Positions 9,501 to 16,230 of a stretch of 64,000 nucleotides of DNA are shown one piece after another (the first letter of the stretch is position 1; each line of letters opens with the position of its first letter). This stretch comes from G963665925 sp050596425 (GTDB taxonomy: Bacteria > Bacillota > Clostridia > Peptostreptococcales > Acidaminobacteraceae): NCBI RefSeq assembly GCF_050596425.1, contig NZ_CP192292.1, positions 1,550,001-1,614,000 on the forward strand. The letters are read 5' to 3'. The position numbers were made by a program, and so were the translations under genes. A model generated the notes under the pieces. It was not told where the DNA came from and did not search any database. It saw only the letters and a list, made by a program, of their open reading frames with translations.

Positions 9501-10502
9501 AAGTTAGGAGAACTTGAAGAAACAAGGCATATACCAATTCATATTGTTTCTGGTAAGGATCAAGAGGATGGCAGTATGCCAAGTAGTGTTATTGGTTTTT
9601 TAAAAAAGCCAGTGGAAATTAAAACAATATATCAAACCCTATCGAAAATAGAATCTGTTTCTAAGAGCGACTTTAAAAAGCTTTTGGTTGTGGGCCACTG
9701 CGGTGGAGATAACTTTGAGCAGTTTAGCAAGCTGGGACATGTAGATGTTCGAAAAGTCGAAACGGGAAGAGAAGCCCAGCAGTGTCTGGATGAGGAAGTC
9801 TTTGAGTGTCTTATTTTAGATATTGACCTAGAAGATATGGGGGCTGAGACATTCCTTGCAGGCCTCTCAAAATCCTTTGGTCATGTTCCTGTAATTATAT
9901 ATTCTGAGCTGGAAATTGACATTTCACGGCTTGAAGGGATAAATGAATACACAGACAATATCATTTTAAAAAGCCCAAAATCTGAAGAAAGGCTGATTGA
10001 TGAAGTGTCCTTGTTCCTTCATGGTATGAGTCAAACAAGGGATGTCAATGAGGTTGTTCATACAAGCCGTTCCGCTGGTGTGTTGAAATCACAGATAGGA
10101 CTCACAAGTAAGAATCAGACCAGCGATGCATTCGATGAACAAAAAATCTTAGTGGTTGATGATGATGACCGCAATGTTTTTGCCCTAACGAATGTTTTGA
10201 AAAAACATGGGCTTGAGGTTGTGGTTGCAGACAATGGTCTGGACGCCATTGAAGCCTTAAAGAAAAATCAAGACATCGACTTGGTTTTAATGGACATAAT
10301 GATGCCCAAAATGGATGGCTATGATGCTATAAGAGCAATTCGTCAATTGGATCAGGGAAAAGACATTCCAATTATCGCCCTGACAGCCAAGGCTATGAAA
10401 GATGATCGTGATAAATGCGTGGCGGCAGGGGCTAACGACTATATGACTAAGCCTATTGATATTCAAAAGCTCTTGTCACTACTGAAAGTGTGGATGGTAT
10501 AA
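6579..10502 (+). CDS. Hybrid sensor histidine kinase (HAMP-GAF-HisKA-HATPase-REC x3)
   Basis: This is a 1307-residue membrane-bound phosphorelay kinase. In order: membrane segment (about 12-34), an all-helical extracytoplasmic sensor resembling CHASE3/HBM, second membrane segment (about 291-318), HAMP to about 365, GAF (about 390-530), a coiled coil of repeated QQEELR/SNEELEE heptads (to 635), HisKA with MSHELRTPLNS (phospho-His 646), HATPase with N, DTGIGI and GGTGLGL boxes, then three receivers. REC1 has its acceptor Asp at 961. REC2 (about 1034-1150) has lost the acidic pair (VVGHCG) but keeps an LDIDLED Asp. REC3 is complete (Asp 1239, TAK, KP). ATG 6579 follows GAGGTG by five bases. It is the first gene of an operon with a CheR-type methyltransferase and a diguanylate cyclase. 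The signal sensed is unknown. Confidence 0.92.
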   Translation: MSFIRNMKLKRKMMFGFSMSIVLMLIALGFAIFGLSSNNEDVKMVNIISEEANMAALIQKELLESQKVFKTFQLTGDVNLQHQFTSHKDNMMRYLQSLKEINVNEERKAYISDLEVAMYDYSDGFAFYKTLDESRLDHYETVGQYGVDIIEALRRMSNTAHDLSEEEVQMNVGKGLESILLARLSAMKYFTFHEEADYQAYQEAFKSLDDHIENLSVVQRNLNYKSDFALAKRNTGLYGEGMISIHNIIVKLDDQIDLMETKEVEISDAITKIGRSVLNEQSQFETAVEKKFTTFTSMAMFISLVAILVATGIASWILRLVLVPIESLRKTFESISSGDVDMNFRLSESSEDEIGLMARAFNKFMVNLKAIMDDVNYQNWSKTAQNELTSIIREQEDMVALSQNVLTYLCHYINAQVGTLYLCSEKDDLSLVATYAYKNRKGLQETISFGDGLVGQSALEKKTFIIEELPEDYMAVQSGLGSSQPTSIAVVPCVHEGQVRCVIELGTLSPMTQKELKLLELLSESIAIALHSTDVRIKMKELLDKTVHQSEELQMQQEELRQSNEELEEQTRALKTSEKRLQTQQEELRVSNEELEERTKQLEEQKKVLDGSNKELISKQREIMEKAEALELANTYKSEFLANMSHELRTPLNSILVLSQLLSDRDDESPLTQKEKEFAHTINTSGRDLLTLINDILDLSKVEAGHLDIHADKIMLEDLLAESENMFSTMADMKSIEFKTKLGDGLPESIVSDVIRIQQIIKNLVSNAIKFTDKGEVTLVLRRPSDEECAMTHVSHDQHIAIEVADTGIGIAKDKQHLIFEAFRQTDGTTSRKYGGTGLGLTISRELAHLLGGRILLESEEGSGSQFVLLLPMTPDYKEDKSLIVERDKRENTIAADLEAFGHEQHVDQGAKLLIIEDDENFANILSDLSEEKGFDCITAHTGQDGLKMAREMGPSAIILDLGLPDMDGMDLAEKLGELEETRHIPIHIVSGKDQEDGSMPSSVIGFLKKPVEIKTIYQTLSKIESVSKSDFKKLLVVGHCGGDNFEQFSKLGHVDVRKVETGREAQQCLDEEVFECLILDIDLEDMGAETFLAGLSKSFGHVPVIIYSELEIDISRLEGINEYTDNIILKSPKSEERLIDEVSLFLHGMSQTRDVNEVVHTSRSAGVLKSQIGLTSKNQTSDAFDEQKILVVDDDDRNVFALTNVLKKHGLEVVVADNGLDAIEALKKNQDIDLVLMDIMMPKMDGYDAIRAIRQLDQGKDIPIIALTAKAMKDDRDKCVAAGANDYMTKPIDIQKLLSLLKVWMV

Positions 10503-11342
10503 ATGTCAGAAAATACAGGGATTATGTCCACGGAGGATATCGAAATTCAGTTGATTCTCGATGCAATGGCGCTAAAGTACGGTTATGATTTTAGAGAATA
10601 TTCTAGGGCACATATGAAACGACGCATAAAAAATCGTCAAATTATGGGCGGTTTTGAGTCCATTTCGGCCATGCAACACGAAATACTGACGAATAAGACA
10701 TTTTTTGATAAAATTCTACCTGACTTCTCAATAAATGTGACGGAAATGTTTAGGGACCCAGAAGTATTCGCTTTTATTCGTAAAGAGGTGGTTCCCCTCT
10801 TAAAGACATATCCGCAACTAAAAATATGGCATGCTGGTTGTTCTTCCGGTCAAGAAGTTTATTCACTGGCAATTTTATTAAAGGAAGAAGGCCTTTATGA
10901 CAGGTGTCAAATTTACGCAACCGATTTTAACGACAAAATCTTACAAAAGGCAAAATATGGCATCTATCCAATAGATGTCGTCAAGCAGTACACAAAAAAT
11001 TATATTGCGGCAGACGGAAAAGAGTCTTTTTCCGACTACTATATAGCGAAGTATGAATCAATTATTATGGATCAGTCACTCAAGAAAAACATTATATTTG
11101 CCCAGCATAACCTCGTCACAGACCAGGTTTTTGGACAAATGCACTTTATCATTTGCAGAAACGTTCTCATTTACTTTAACAATGTTCTCCAGTCAAGGGT
11201 CCTTGATCTTTTTAGGGCCAGTCTTCGCTCAGGCGGTATGTTATGTCTTGGCACAAAGGAGACATTAAAAGAGGAAAGTGTAAATGCATTTGATGTGTAT
11301 AATAAAGAGTTTAGACTGTACAGAAAGAAGATGGTGAGATAA
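10503..11342 (+). CDS. CheR-type protein-glutamate methyltransferase
   Basis: The 279-residue protein matches CheR-family SAM-dependent methyltransferases, which methylate glutamates on chemoreceptors or related proteins. The N-terminal helical domain (DFREYSRAHMKRRIKNR) and the SAM-binding domain (IWHAGCSSGQEVYSLAI, ATDFNDKILQKAKYGIYP, IICRNVLIYFN) are complete. Its ATG follows the stop of the kinase gene with no gap, implying translational coupling. No cheB, cheA or chemoreceptor gene is nearby, so its substrate may be the membrane kinase or another signalling protein rather than a flagellar chemotaxis receptor; that part is inference. Confidence 0.88.
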   Translation: MSENTGIMSTEDIEIQLILDAMALKYGYDFREYSRAHMKRRIKNRQIMGGFESISAMQHEILTNKTFFDKILPDFSINVTEMFRDPEVFAFIRKEVVPLLKTYPQLKIWHAGCSSGQEVYSLAILLKEEGLYDRCQIYATDFNDKILQKAKYGIYPIDVVKQYTKNYIAADGKESFSDYYIAKYESIIMDQSLKKNIIFAQHNLVTDQVFGQMHFIICRNVLIYFNNVLQSRVLDLFRASLRSGGMLCLGTKETLKEESVNAFDVYNKEFRLYRKKMVR

Positions 11343-11460
11343 GGCATCTTTAGCGAACATCTGTAAAAAAATATAAGTTGGTTCCGTACAGAAAAATCTG
11401 CAAATATATACAGATGCAGATATTGGTGTGAAAGAACATACGAGTACTTGGAGACACAAA

Positions 11461-12447
11461 ATGACAAATGAAAAAGTAGATATACTCATTGTAGATGATA
11501 TTAAAGAAAATCATCTTGTTATGGAAAGTGTCCTTGCAGATGATGAACTCAATCTGGTAAAGGCGTTGTCAGGGGAAGAAGCATTGACACTCTGTATGAC
11601 CCATGCCTTTGCTGTGATTTTGATGGATGTTCAGATGCCGGGCATGGATGGATTTGAAACGGCTGAAATCCTGAGGAGCATTGAGAAGACGAAGAATATT
11701 CCTATTATATTTGTCACAGCTATTAGCAAAGAGAAGACTTCAATTTTTAAAGGGTACGAAATAGGTGCTGTAGACTATCTTTTCAAACCTATTGATCCAA
11801 TAATTCTAAAAAGCAAGGTCCGCATTTTTAAAGACTTGCACATTCAAAAGAGAATTATTGAAAGACAAGCGGAAGAACTGCATTACAAAGTTCAAGAGCT
11901 CACTGAAGTTCAAGAGGAGAAGGACCGACTTGAATACCTAAGCATGGAAGATGCACTGACAAAGACATATAATAGGCGTGGTGTTGACAAGCTGTTATCC
12001 ATGCACTGGAAAAATTGCATTCGTTACGAGTTGCCCATGTCAGTGATTATGTTGGATCTGGATAATTTTAAGAACTACAACGACAATTATGGACATATAG
12101 AAGGCGATGTGGTCTTAAAGTCCATTTCTTCAGCCCTTCGGGACACAATGTATCGGCCAGAAGATTTTGTAGGACGATATGGGGGGGAGGAGTTCCTTGT
12201 CGTTATGCCAAATACGCCCAAAGGGGGTGCCGTATCAGTGGCAAAAAGGATAAAAAATGTTGTGGAAGATCTTAATTTGAACCACGATTACAATGATACT
12301 CATGGCAAGGTCACAGTGAGTATGGGTGTTGCAACGACAAGCCCATCCGAGGAAGCACCAATCATTGAAATCATCGAACGGGCAGACCAAGTTCTGTACA
12401 AAGCGAAGAAGAATGGTCGAAATACGTTTGAAACAATTGAATATTAG
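11461..12447 (+). CDS. Response regulator with GGDEF output (diguanylate cyclase, PleD-like)
   Basis: The 328-residue cytoplasmic protein joins a receiver (VDILIVDDIKEN, acceptor Asp in ILMDVQMPG, FKP Lys) through a coiled linker to a GGDEF domain that makes cyclic di-GMP. The active site is GGEEF inside RYGGEEF. An RxxD inhibitory site (RPED) lies five residues before it, so product inhibition is expected. ATG 11461 is preferred over the upstream GTG at 11428 because GGAG (11450-11453) precedes it by seven bases. It is probably phosphorylated by the hybrid kinase two genes upstream. A terminator follows. Confidence 0.92.
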   Translation: MTNEKVDILIVDDIKENHLVMESVLADDELNLVKALSGEEALTLCMTHAFAVILMDVQMPGMDGFETAEILRSIEKTKNIPIIFVTAISKEKTSIFKGYEIGAVDYLFKPIDPIILKSKVRIFKDLHIQKRIIERQAEELHYKVQELTEVQEEKDRLEYLSMEDALTKTYNRRGVDKLLSMHWKNCIRYELPMSVIMLDLDNFKNYNDNYGHIEGDVVLKSISSALRDTMYRPEDFVGRYGGEEFLVVMPNTPKGGAVSVAKRIKNVVEDLNLNHDYNDTHGKVTVSMGVATTSPSEEAPIIEIIERADQVLYKAKKNGRNTFETIEY

Positions 12448-12460
12448 TCTATGAAATAAG

Positions 12461-12498
12461 GCCCTACAAGTTTGAAAATGACTTGTAGGGCTTTTTTT
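12461..12498 (+). terminator. Terminator of the kinase-cheR-GGDEF operon
   Basis: GCCCTACAAGT (12461-12471) pairs with ACTTGTAGGGC (12481-12491), then seven Ts. Confidence 0.92.
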
Positions 12499-12513
12499 AG
12501 AGGTCCTATAGCA

Positions 12514-12560
12514 TTGACAGGTAAGAGGAAAAAACGCATACTATATGAGAATGATTATCA
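12514..12560 (+). promoter_or_regulatory. Promoter with overlapping Fur-family box
   Basis: TTGACA at 12514-12519 and a -10 of CATACT (12537-12542) or TACTAT (12539-12544). TGAGAATGATTATCA (12546-12560) matches the 7-1-7 Fur/PerR/Zur core TGATAATNATTATCA at all but one base. It covers the expected start site, so it should act as a repressor operator. Metal specificity cannot be told from the site. Confidence 0.75.
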
Positions 12561-12598
12561 TGTGCAAAATTGGATTATGAGGCAAATGGAGAGGGAAT

Positions 12599-13240
12599 AT
12601 GAATAGTTGTGGCGGTTGCAAGAACTGCAAAAAAGGTTTTTATGATGATGTCATACACTGCCTTGTCAGTGCACTTGACTATAGAGACCATTATACAAAG
12701 GGACACTCTGGCCGTGTGGGAGATATAGCTTTTGAACTGGCTGACATAATGGGAATGGATGAAAATATGAAAGAGTTGATTCATATTGCAGGCCATCTAC
12801 ACGACATCGGAAAAATAGGCATTGCTGATCAAATTCTCCTCAAAAAGGGTGCCCTAACTGAGGTTGAATGGGGCATTATGAAAAAACACCCGCAAATAGG
12901 AGCAGATATAGTGGAGAAAGCCAGTTCATTAAAGATGGTAGGTCAAATCATTTTACAGCACCATGAACGTTGGGATGGAAAGGGCTATCCTAATGGGTTA
13001 ATTGGTGATGAAATACATATAGCAGCTAGAGTGATCGCCCTATGTGATACTGTCGATGCCATGGCATCGAGGCGTCCCTATAGAGAAAATTTTGATTGGG
13101 AGCAAATTTATAGGGAAATAAAATCATGCTCTGGCACACAGTTTGATCCAGGTCTTAGTCCATACATGGATGACTTGATCAGGTTGTTTAAAAGATACAA
13201 TTCGCATCGAGTGGATGCTTCACATGCTAAATTCGGGTGA
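12599..13240 (+). CDS. HD-GYP phosphodiesterase with N-terminal CxxCxxC
   Basis: The 213-residue protein is nearly all HD-GYP domain, a di- or tri-iron phosphodiesterase that degrades cyclic di-GMP to GMP. The conserved blocks are present: HSGRV, GHLHDIGKIGI, HPQIGADI, LQHHERWDGKGYP and DTVDAM. No sensor domain precedes it; instead the first ten residues are MNSCGGCKNC, with Cys 4, 7 and 10, which could hold metal. ATG 12599 follows GGAGAGGG. A Fur-type operator overlaps the promoter. With the neighbouring cyclase it suggests metal-dependent control of cyclic di-GMP turnover. Confidence 0.9.
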   Translation: MNSCGGCKNCKKGFYDDVIHCLVSALDYRDHYTKGHSGRVGDIAFELADIMGMDENMKELIHIAGHLHDIGKIGIADQILLKKGALTEVEWGIMKKHPQIGADIVEKASSLKMVGQIILQHHERWDGKGYPNGLIGDEIHIAARVIALCDTVDAMASRRPYRENFDWEQIYREIKSCSGTQFDPGLSPYMDDLIRLFKRYNSHRVDASHAKFG

Positions 13241-13285
13241 AAGGTCCTCAAATTTGGTAAAATGGTTCATGTGGAGGGATCTTTT

Positions 13286-13732
13286 ATGAAAGAGTCAGAA
13301 ATGTATGCACCGCTCAAAACATTTTTAGAAAATGAAGGCCACACCGTACGGGCTGAAGTTAAAGATGCAGATATTGTTGCCATAAAAGGTGATGAAATGA
13401 TCATTGTGGGAATGAAGACGAATTTTAGCTTGAAGTTTGTTTATCAGCTGGTGGAAAGACAGAGGCTAAGCGACAAAGTTTATGCAGCTGTTTTGGTCAA
13501 TTATAAAACCAGGTGGGGCAAGTCTTTTCAAAACATGTCAAAACTTTTAAAACGCTTAAGTTTAGGCCTTATAGTGGTTTATGTGAAGAAGAACGGTATT
13601 TTCGTCGAAAAAATATTTGAACCAGAATTTCATAGATACAATCGCAGCCATAAAAAAGAAGAAAGTCTAAGAACAGAATTTGAGTCAAGGACAGGTGACT
13701 TTAATACAGGTGGTGTTACAAGAAAAAAATAA
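13286..13732 (+). CDS. DUF2161 protein, N-terminal nuclease-like part (gene split)
   Basis: The 148-residue product matches the N-terminal part of DUF2161 proteins, which have a PD-(D/E)XK nuclease-like fold and unknown function. Family members are normally one chain of about 220-230 residues. Here the frame stops at TAA (13730-13732) after ...VTRKK, and the family's C-terminal part continues in the -1 frame from the overlapping ATG. ATG 13286 is chosen over 13262 because GGAGGG (13273-13278) is seven bases upstream and MKESEMYAPLK matches the family start. The break sits at seven As phased as A_AAA_AAA. It may be a programmed frameshift, a coupled two-chain protein or a decayed gene. Confidence 0.75.
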   Translation: MKESEMYAPLKTFLENEGHTVRAEVKDADIVAIKGDEMIIVGMKTNFSLKFVYQLVERQRLSDKVYAAVLVNYKTRWGKSFQNMSKLLKRLSLGLIVVYVKKNGIFVEKIFEPEFHRYNRSHKKEESLRTEFESRTGDFNTGGVTRKK

Positions 13733-13983
13733 TGACATCCTACCGCGAAAAAGCCATACAGATTGCTTATGTACTTGAAAATGAAAGCTGTCTGAGTATC
13801 AAAGAAATAAAAAAACGTACGGGTATAGAAACCGCGGCTTCCATACTTCAAAGAAACCACTATGGCTGGTTTATTCGGGAGCGAAGAGGGGTCTATAAAG
13901 TGACAGAAAAAGCAATGGAAGAAATAGTAAATTTTAAAACTTATTATGATGCTGTAAAAACCAATGACAGAAGGACACAATAA
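13732..13983 (+). CDS. DUF2161 protein, C-terminal winged-helix part
   Basis: These 83 residues (MTSYREKAIQIAYVL, IKKRTGIETAASILQRNHYG, WFIRERRGVYKVTEKA) correspond to the C-terminal helix-turn-helix-like part of DUF2161 proteins, where they are normally joined directly to the nuclease-like part. Its ATG overlaps the upstream stop as TAATG, so it could be made by reinitiation, or fused by a -1 shift giving ...RKK-I-MTSYR, which restores the family sequence. No separate ribosome binding site is at normal distance. Both halves look well conserved, which argues against long-standing decay. Confidence 0.7.
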   Translation: MTSYREKAIQIAYVLENESCLSIKEIKKRTGIETAASILQRNHYGWFIRERRGVYKVTEKAMEEIVNFKTYYDAVKTNDRRTQ

Positions 13984-14045
13984 AAGTATAATGGGATTGG
14001 TTGAACCCAAAGTGTGAATCAATTAAAACGTAAGGAGTGACTTAA

Positions 14046-14570
14046 ATGACTAGAATTAACGTAAAGCTGGATGTTGTTGAAGCCATGCTGTTTTTCTGGA
14101 AGGCAACAAGTGAAAAGGAAAAGGTCGGCGAGGCTTATATGAATGACATAACAAGCTATGAAGCCATGCAAGCCCTGTATACGGACGAGTTTAGCCCAGA
14201 AGCGGCTAGGGCTGTTCTAAGTGCGATTTCCAACAGAGAAATGCTGAATACAACTTGCAAGAAGTCCCGTAAGTTCTGGAATAACAACATGTGGATGATG
14301 GAAGATCTTGAGTATACAGACATGATGGTGGCACCACTGAAGCAACTCAATTTAGATGATCTTGCTGAAGAGATATCTGGAAAAAATGGTCCTGAGACAA
14401 TTGAAGTTCATTTCATTCCAGGACATCATGACGTTTACTATAAGGCAGACAATAAAGTTATCATAAATTTCTTTAGAGTCAAGCCTGACTTAATGGATGA
14501 GTCCATTGTTACGATTGAAGATATGCCGCTAAAAGATTTCGTTGCTGAAAAAGTAAAGGAACTTTTATAA
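14046..14570 (+). CDS. Conserved hypothetical protein (possibly TDE2712-like)
   Basis: A 174-residue soluble, slightly acidic protein with no signal peptide or membrane segment. ATG 14046 follows GGAG at a normal distance. It is helical in the N-terminal half (VVEAMLFFWKATSEKEKVGEAYM) with a likely beta-rich C-terminal half (IEVHFIPGHHDVYYKADNKVIINFF). I have a weak memory of similar proteins labelled TDE2712 family; no function is known and I do not assign one. It is transcribed alone and ends at a terminator shared with the convergent exporter genes. Confidence 0.65.
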   Translation: MTRINVKLDVVEAMLFFWKATSEKEKVGEAYMNDITSYEAMQALYTDEFSPEAARAVLSAISNREMLNTTCKKSRKFWNNNMWMMEDLEYTDMMVAPLKQLNLDDLAEEISGKNGPETIEVHFIPGHHDVYYKADNKVIINFFRVKPDLMDESIVTIEDMPLKDFVAEKVKELL

Positions 14571-14621
14571 GCCTGTTACATATTCGCATTATGAAGAGAA
14601 CAAATGAATAGAACCATTAAG

Positions 14622-14668
14622 AAAGTCCCAAAAGAGCCTTTAATGTGCTCAGTTTTGGGACTTTTTTT
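14622..14668. terminator. Bidirectional terminator between convergent genes
   Basis: AAAGTCCCAAAA (14622-14633) pairs with TTTTGGGACTTT (14653-14664); inner GAGC/GCTC extends the stem. A T run follows on the plus strand and an A-rich arm serves the minus strand. Confidence 0.85.
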
Positions 14669-14685
14669 GATTAATTATAAAAATT

Positions 14686-15147
14686 CTATACCTGTGTGTT
14701 ATGCCTTTTCAAAGCCTGACGTTTAGACAACCATGTCTTAATGACTCGACCTATGGAAGTTGTGGAAATAATGGCACTTGCTATGGCAATAGCCACTAAA
14801 AATGTTTCAAGACCTGATTGAAGGGCGGCCTGATAGTCATTTTCCACACTTTTTAGCATTGCATAATATAGGCCGTATCCAGGAACTAGGGGAATGATAC
14901 CAGGGACAACAAAAATGGTACCTGGTTCCTTAAAAATTCTCGCAAACACTTCACCCACTATGCCAACCACAAAAGCGCCTACAAAGGCAGAAAAGACCAT
15001 GGAATCAAGAAGATTTTGTGAGTAAACATAAGCCAGCCATCCAAGTGCGCCCCCGACGCCAGAGTGCATTATATTTTTTTTAGGAATATTAAATAAAACG
15101 GCAAACCCTATGGTACATAAAAATGCATAAAGTCCAGTCAAAAGCAT
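14686..15147 (-). CDS. ThrE-family exporter small subunit (DUF3815, YjjB-like)
   Basis: The 153-residue membrane protein has about four to five hydrophobic segments and the motifs GGALGWLAYVY and FVVPGIIPLVPGYGLYYAML, typical of the C-terminal half of the ThrE threonine/serine exporter that is a separate protein in many bacteria (YjjB). It works with the larger partner encoded just upstream; its ATG overlaps that gene's stop by one base (TAATG) and has a strong AGGAGG site. Related pairs export threonine and serine, or succinate in E. coli, so the substrate here is open. Confidence 0.85.
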   Translation of the reverse strand: MLLTGLYAFLCTIGFAVLFNIPKKNIMHSGVGGALGWLAYVYSQNLLDSMVFSAFVGAFVVGIVGEVFARIFKEPGTIFVVPGIIPLVPGYGLYYAMLKSVENDYQAALQSGLETFLVAIAIASAIISTTSIGRVIKTWLSKRQALKRHNTQV

Positions 15148-15938
15148 TATAATACACCTCCTGTAATGAGCAAGCGAAGATGGAGTATGGTTCCCACACC
15201 TAGGGCAATAGCAATGGCGATACCAAAAGCTTCTGAGAGTTTAGAAACACCAGAGACAAAGTCGCCAGAAATGGTGTCTCTAAGAGCATTTGTAATAGCA
15301 ACCCCGGGAACAAGGGGCATAACAGCACCGATAATAATAATATTAATATCAGGGTAAATACCAAAATAAGAAAACGCATCTGTAAGAAGCATTGCCAGTA
15401 GAGTGTTGACCATGCCTCCACCTAGATTTTTCAGGAAGAAGGCTTTGGTTTTCTTTGAAATCTGGTGGACGGTGAACATCACCATAAAACTCGTGATAAA
15501 TGAAAGCATTGCTTCAATGGCATTGCCACCATAGATCACTGAAAAGAAACCACCGGCAATACCACCCGCGCAGTACTGTAATAGGGGCGGGAAATGAGGA
15601 GCCTTCCTTATTTGCTGGAGTTGCTCAATGGCTTCCTCGTAGGGGATGTCAGAATTCACATAAGTCCTTGAAAAGTCATTGACCATTGAAATGATATGCA
15701 AATCTATAATGCTTGATCGCAAGCGACGAACATATGAAAAATCCTTGTCCTCAAATCTGCATGACAGAAAAATACCTGTTGGAATCGTAAAGCCATGAAC
15801 ATCTGTAAGGCCACGTGATTTACAAATGATCTCTATGGTTTCCTCGACACGATAGGTTTCAGCACCATTCTCCAGCATTATTTGTCCAGCCAATATGGCA
15901 ATGTCCAGGACTTGTCGAGTTGTATCTTTTGTTAACAT
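15147..15938 (-). CDS. ThrE-family exporter large subunit (DUF1212, YjjP-like)
   Basis: The 263-residue protein has the soluble N-terminal ThrE domain (ILAGQIMLENGAETYRVEET, GFTIPTGIFLS) and then about five membrane segments with VMPLVPGVAITNALRDTISGD. It pairs with the small subunit in one operon. ATG 15938 follows AAGGAG. The hydrophobic C-terminal half and the partner together correspond to full-length ThrE. Confidence 0.88.
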   Translation of the reverse strand: MLTKDTTRQVLDIAILAGQIMLENGAETYRVEETIEIICKSRGLTDVHGFTIPTGIFLSCRFEDKDFSYVRRLRSSIIDLHIISMVNDFSRTYVNSDIPYEEAIEQLQQIRKAPHFPPLLQYCAGGIAGGFFSVIYGGNAIEAMLSFITSFMVMFTVHQISKKTKAFFLKNLGGGMVNTLLAMLLTDAFSYFGIYPDINIIIIGAVMPLVPGVAITNALRDTISGDFVSGVSKLSEAFGIAIAIALGVGTILHLRLLITGGVL

Positions 15939-16230
15939 TAGAAAGCTCCTTTATTCATGATACAATCTATACCCAAAAAGACTGCATTTCAGTCTAGCAC
16001 ATGAATCTTCAAAATAGAACAAGAAAAATGCAAAATAAGCGGGTTTGAAAAAATAGGAAACGTTTGCCTGAACACCGTCCTTATATTTATTAAATAAGCC
16101 GTCAGGGACTTTATTTATTAAGACTGTATTATTGGAAACTATTTGGAGTAGGTGACAAATAATTGGGGTAAAAAAGTAAAGAAATTCACAAAAATTTAGA
16201 CTTTACACGAACACATTCGGAGGTGGTTCG
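15939..16230. other. Divergent intergenic region with a cre-like motif
   Basis: This 292-bp gap separates the exporter operon from the PAS-GGDEF-EAL gene. TAGGAAACGTTTGCCT at 16054-16069 resembles two motifs before gltB (41700 and 41721) and fits the CcpA cre consensus with about two mismatches. I saw no RNA gene, riboswitch or ORF here. Confidence 0.35.

Noticed and set aside
13630..14022. 130-codon minus-strand ORF across the DUF2161 C-terminal part
   Set aside because: It is antisense to two well-conserved plus-strand frames, has no ribosome binding site and a composition of phenylalanine- and tyrosine-rich antisense translation.
16070..16230. Cyclic di-GMP riboswitch upstream of the PAS-GGDEF-EAL gene
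   Set aside because: The GEMM conserved core and paired tetraloop arrangement are not present.
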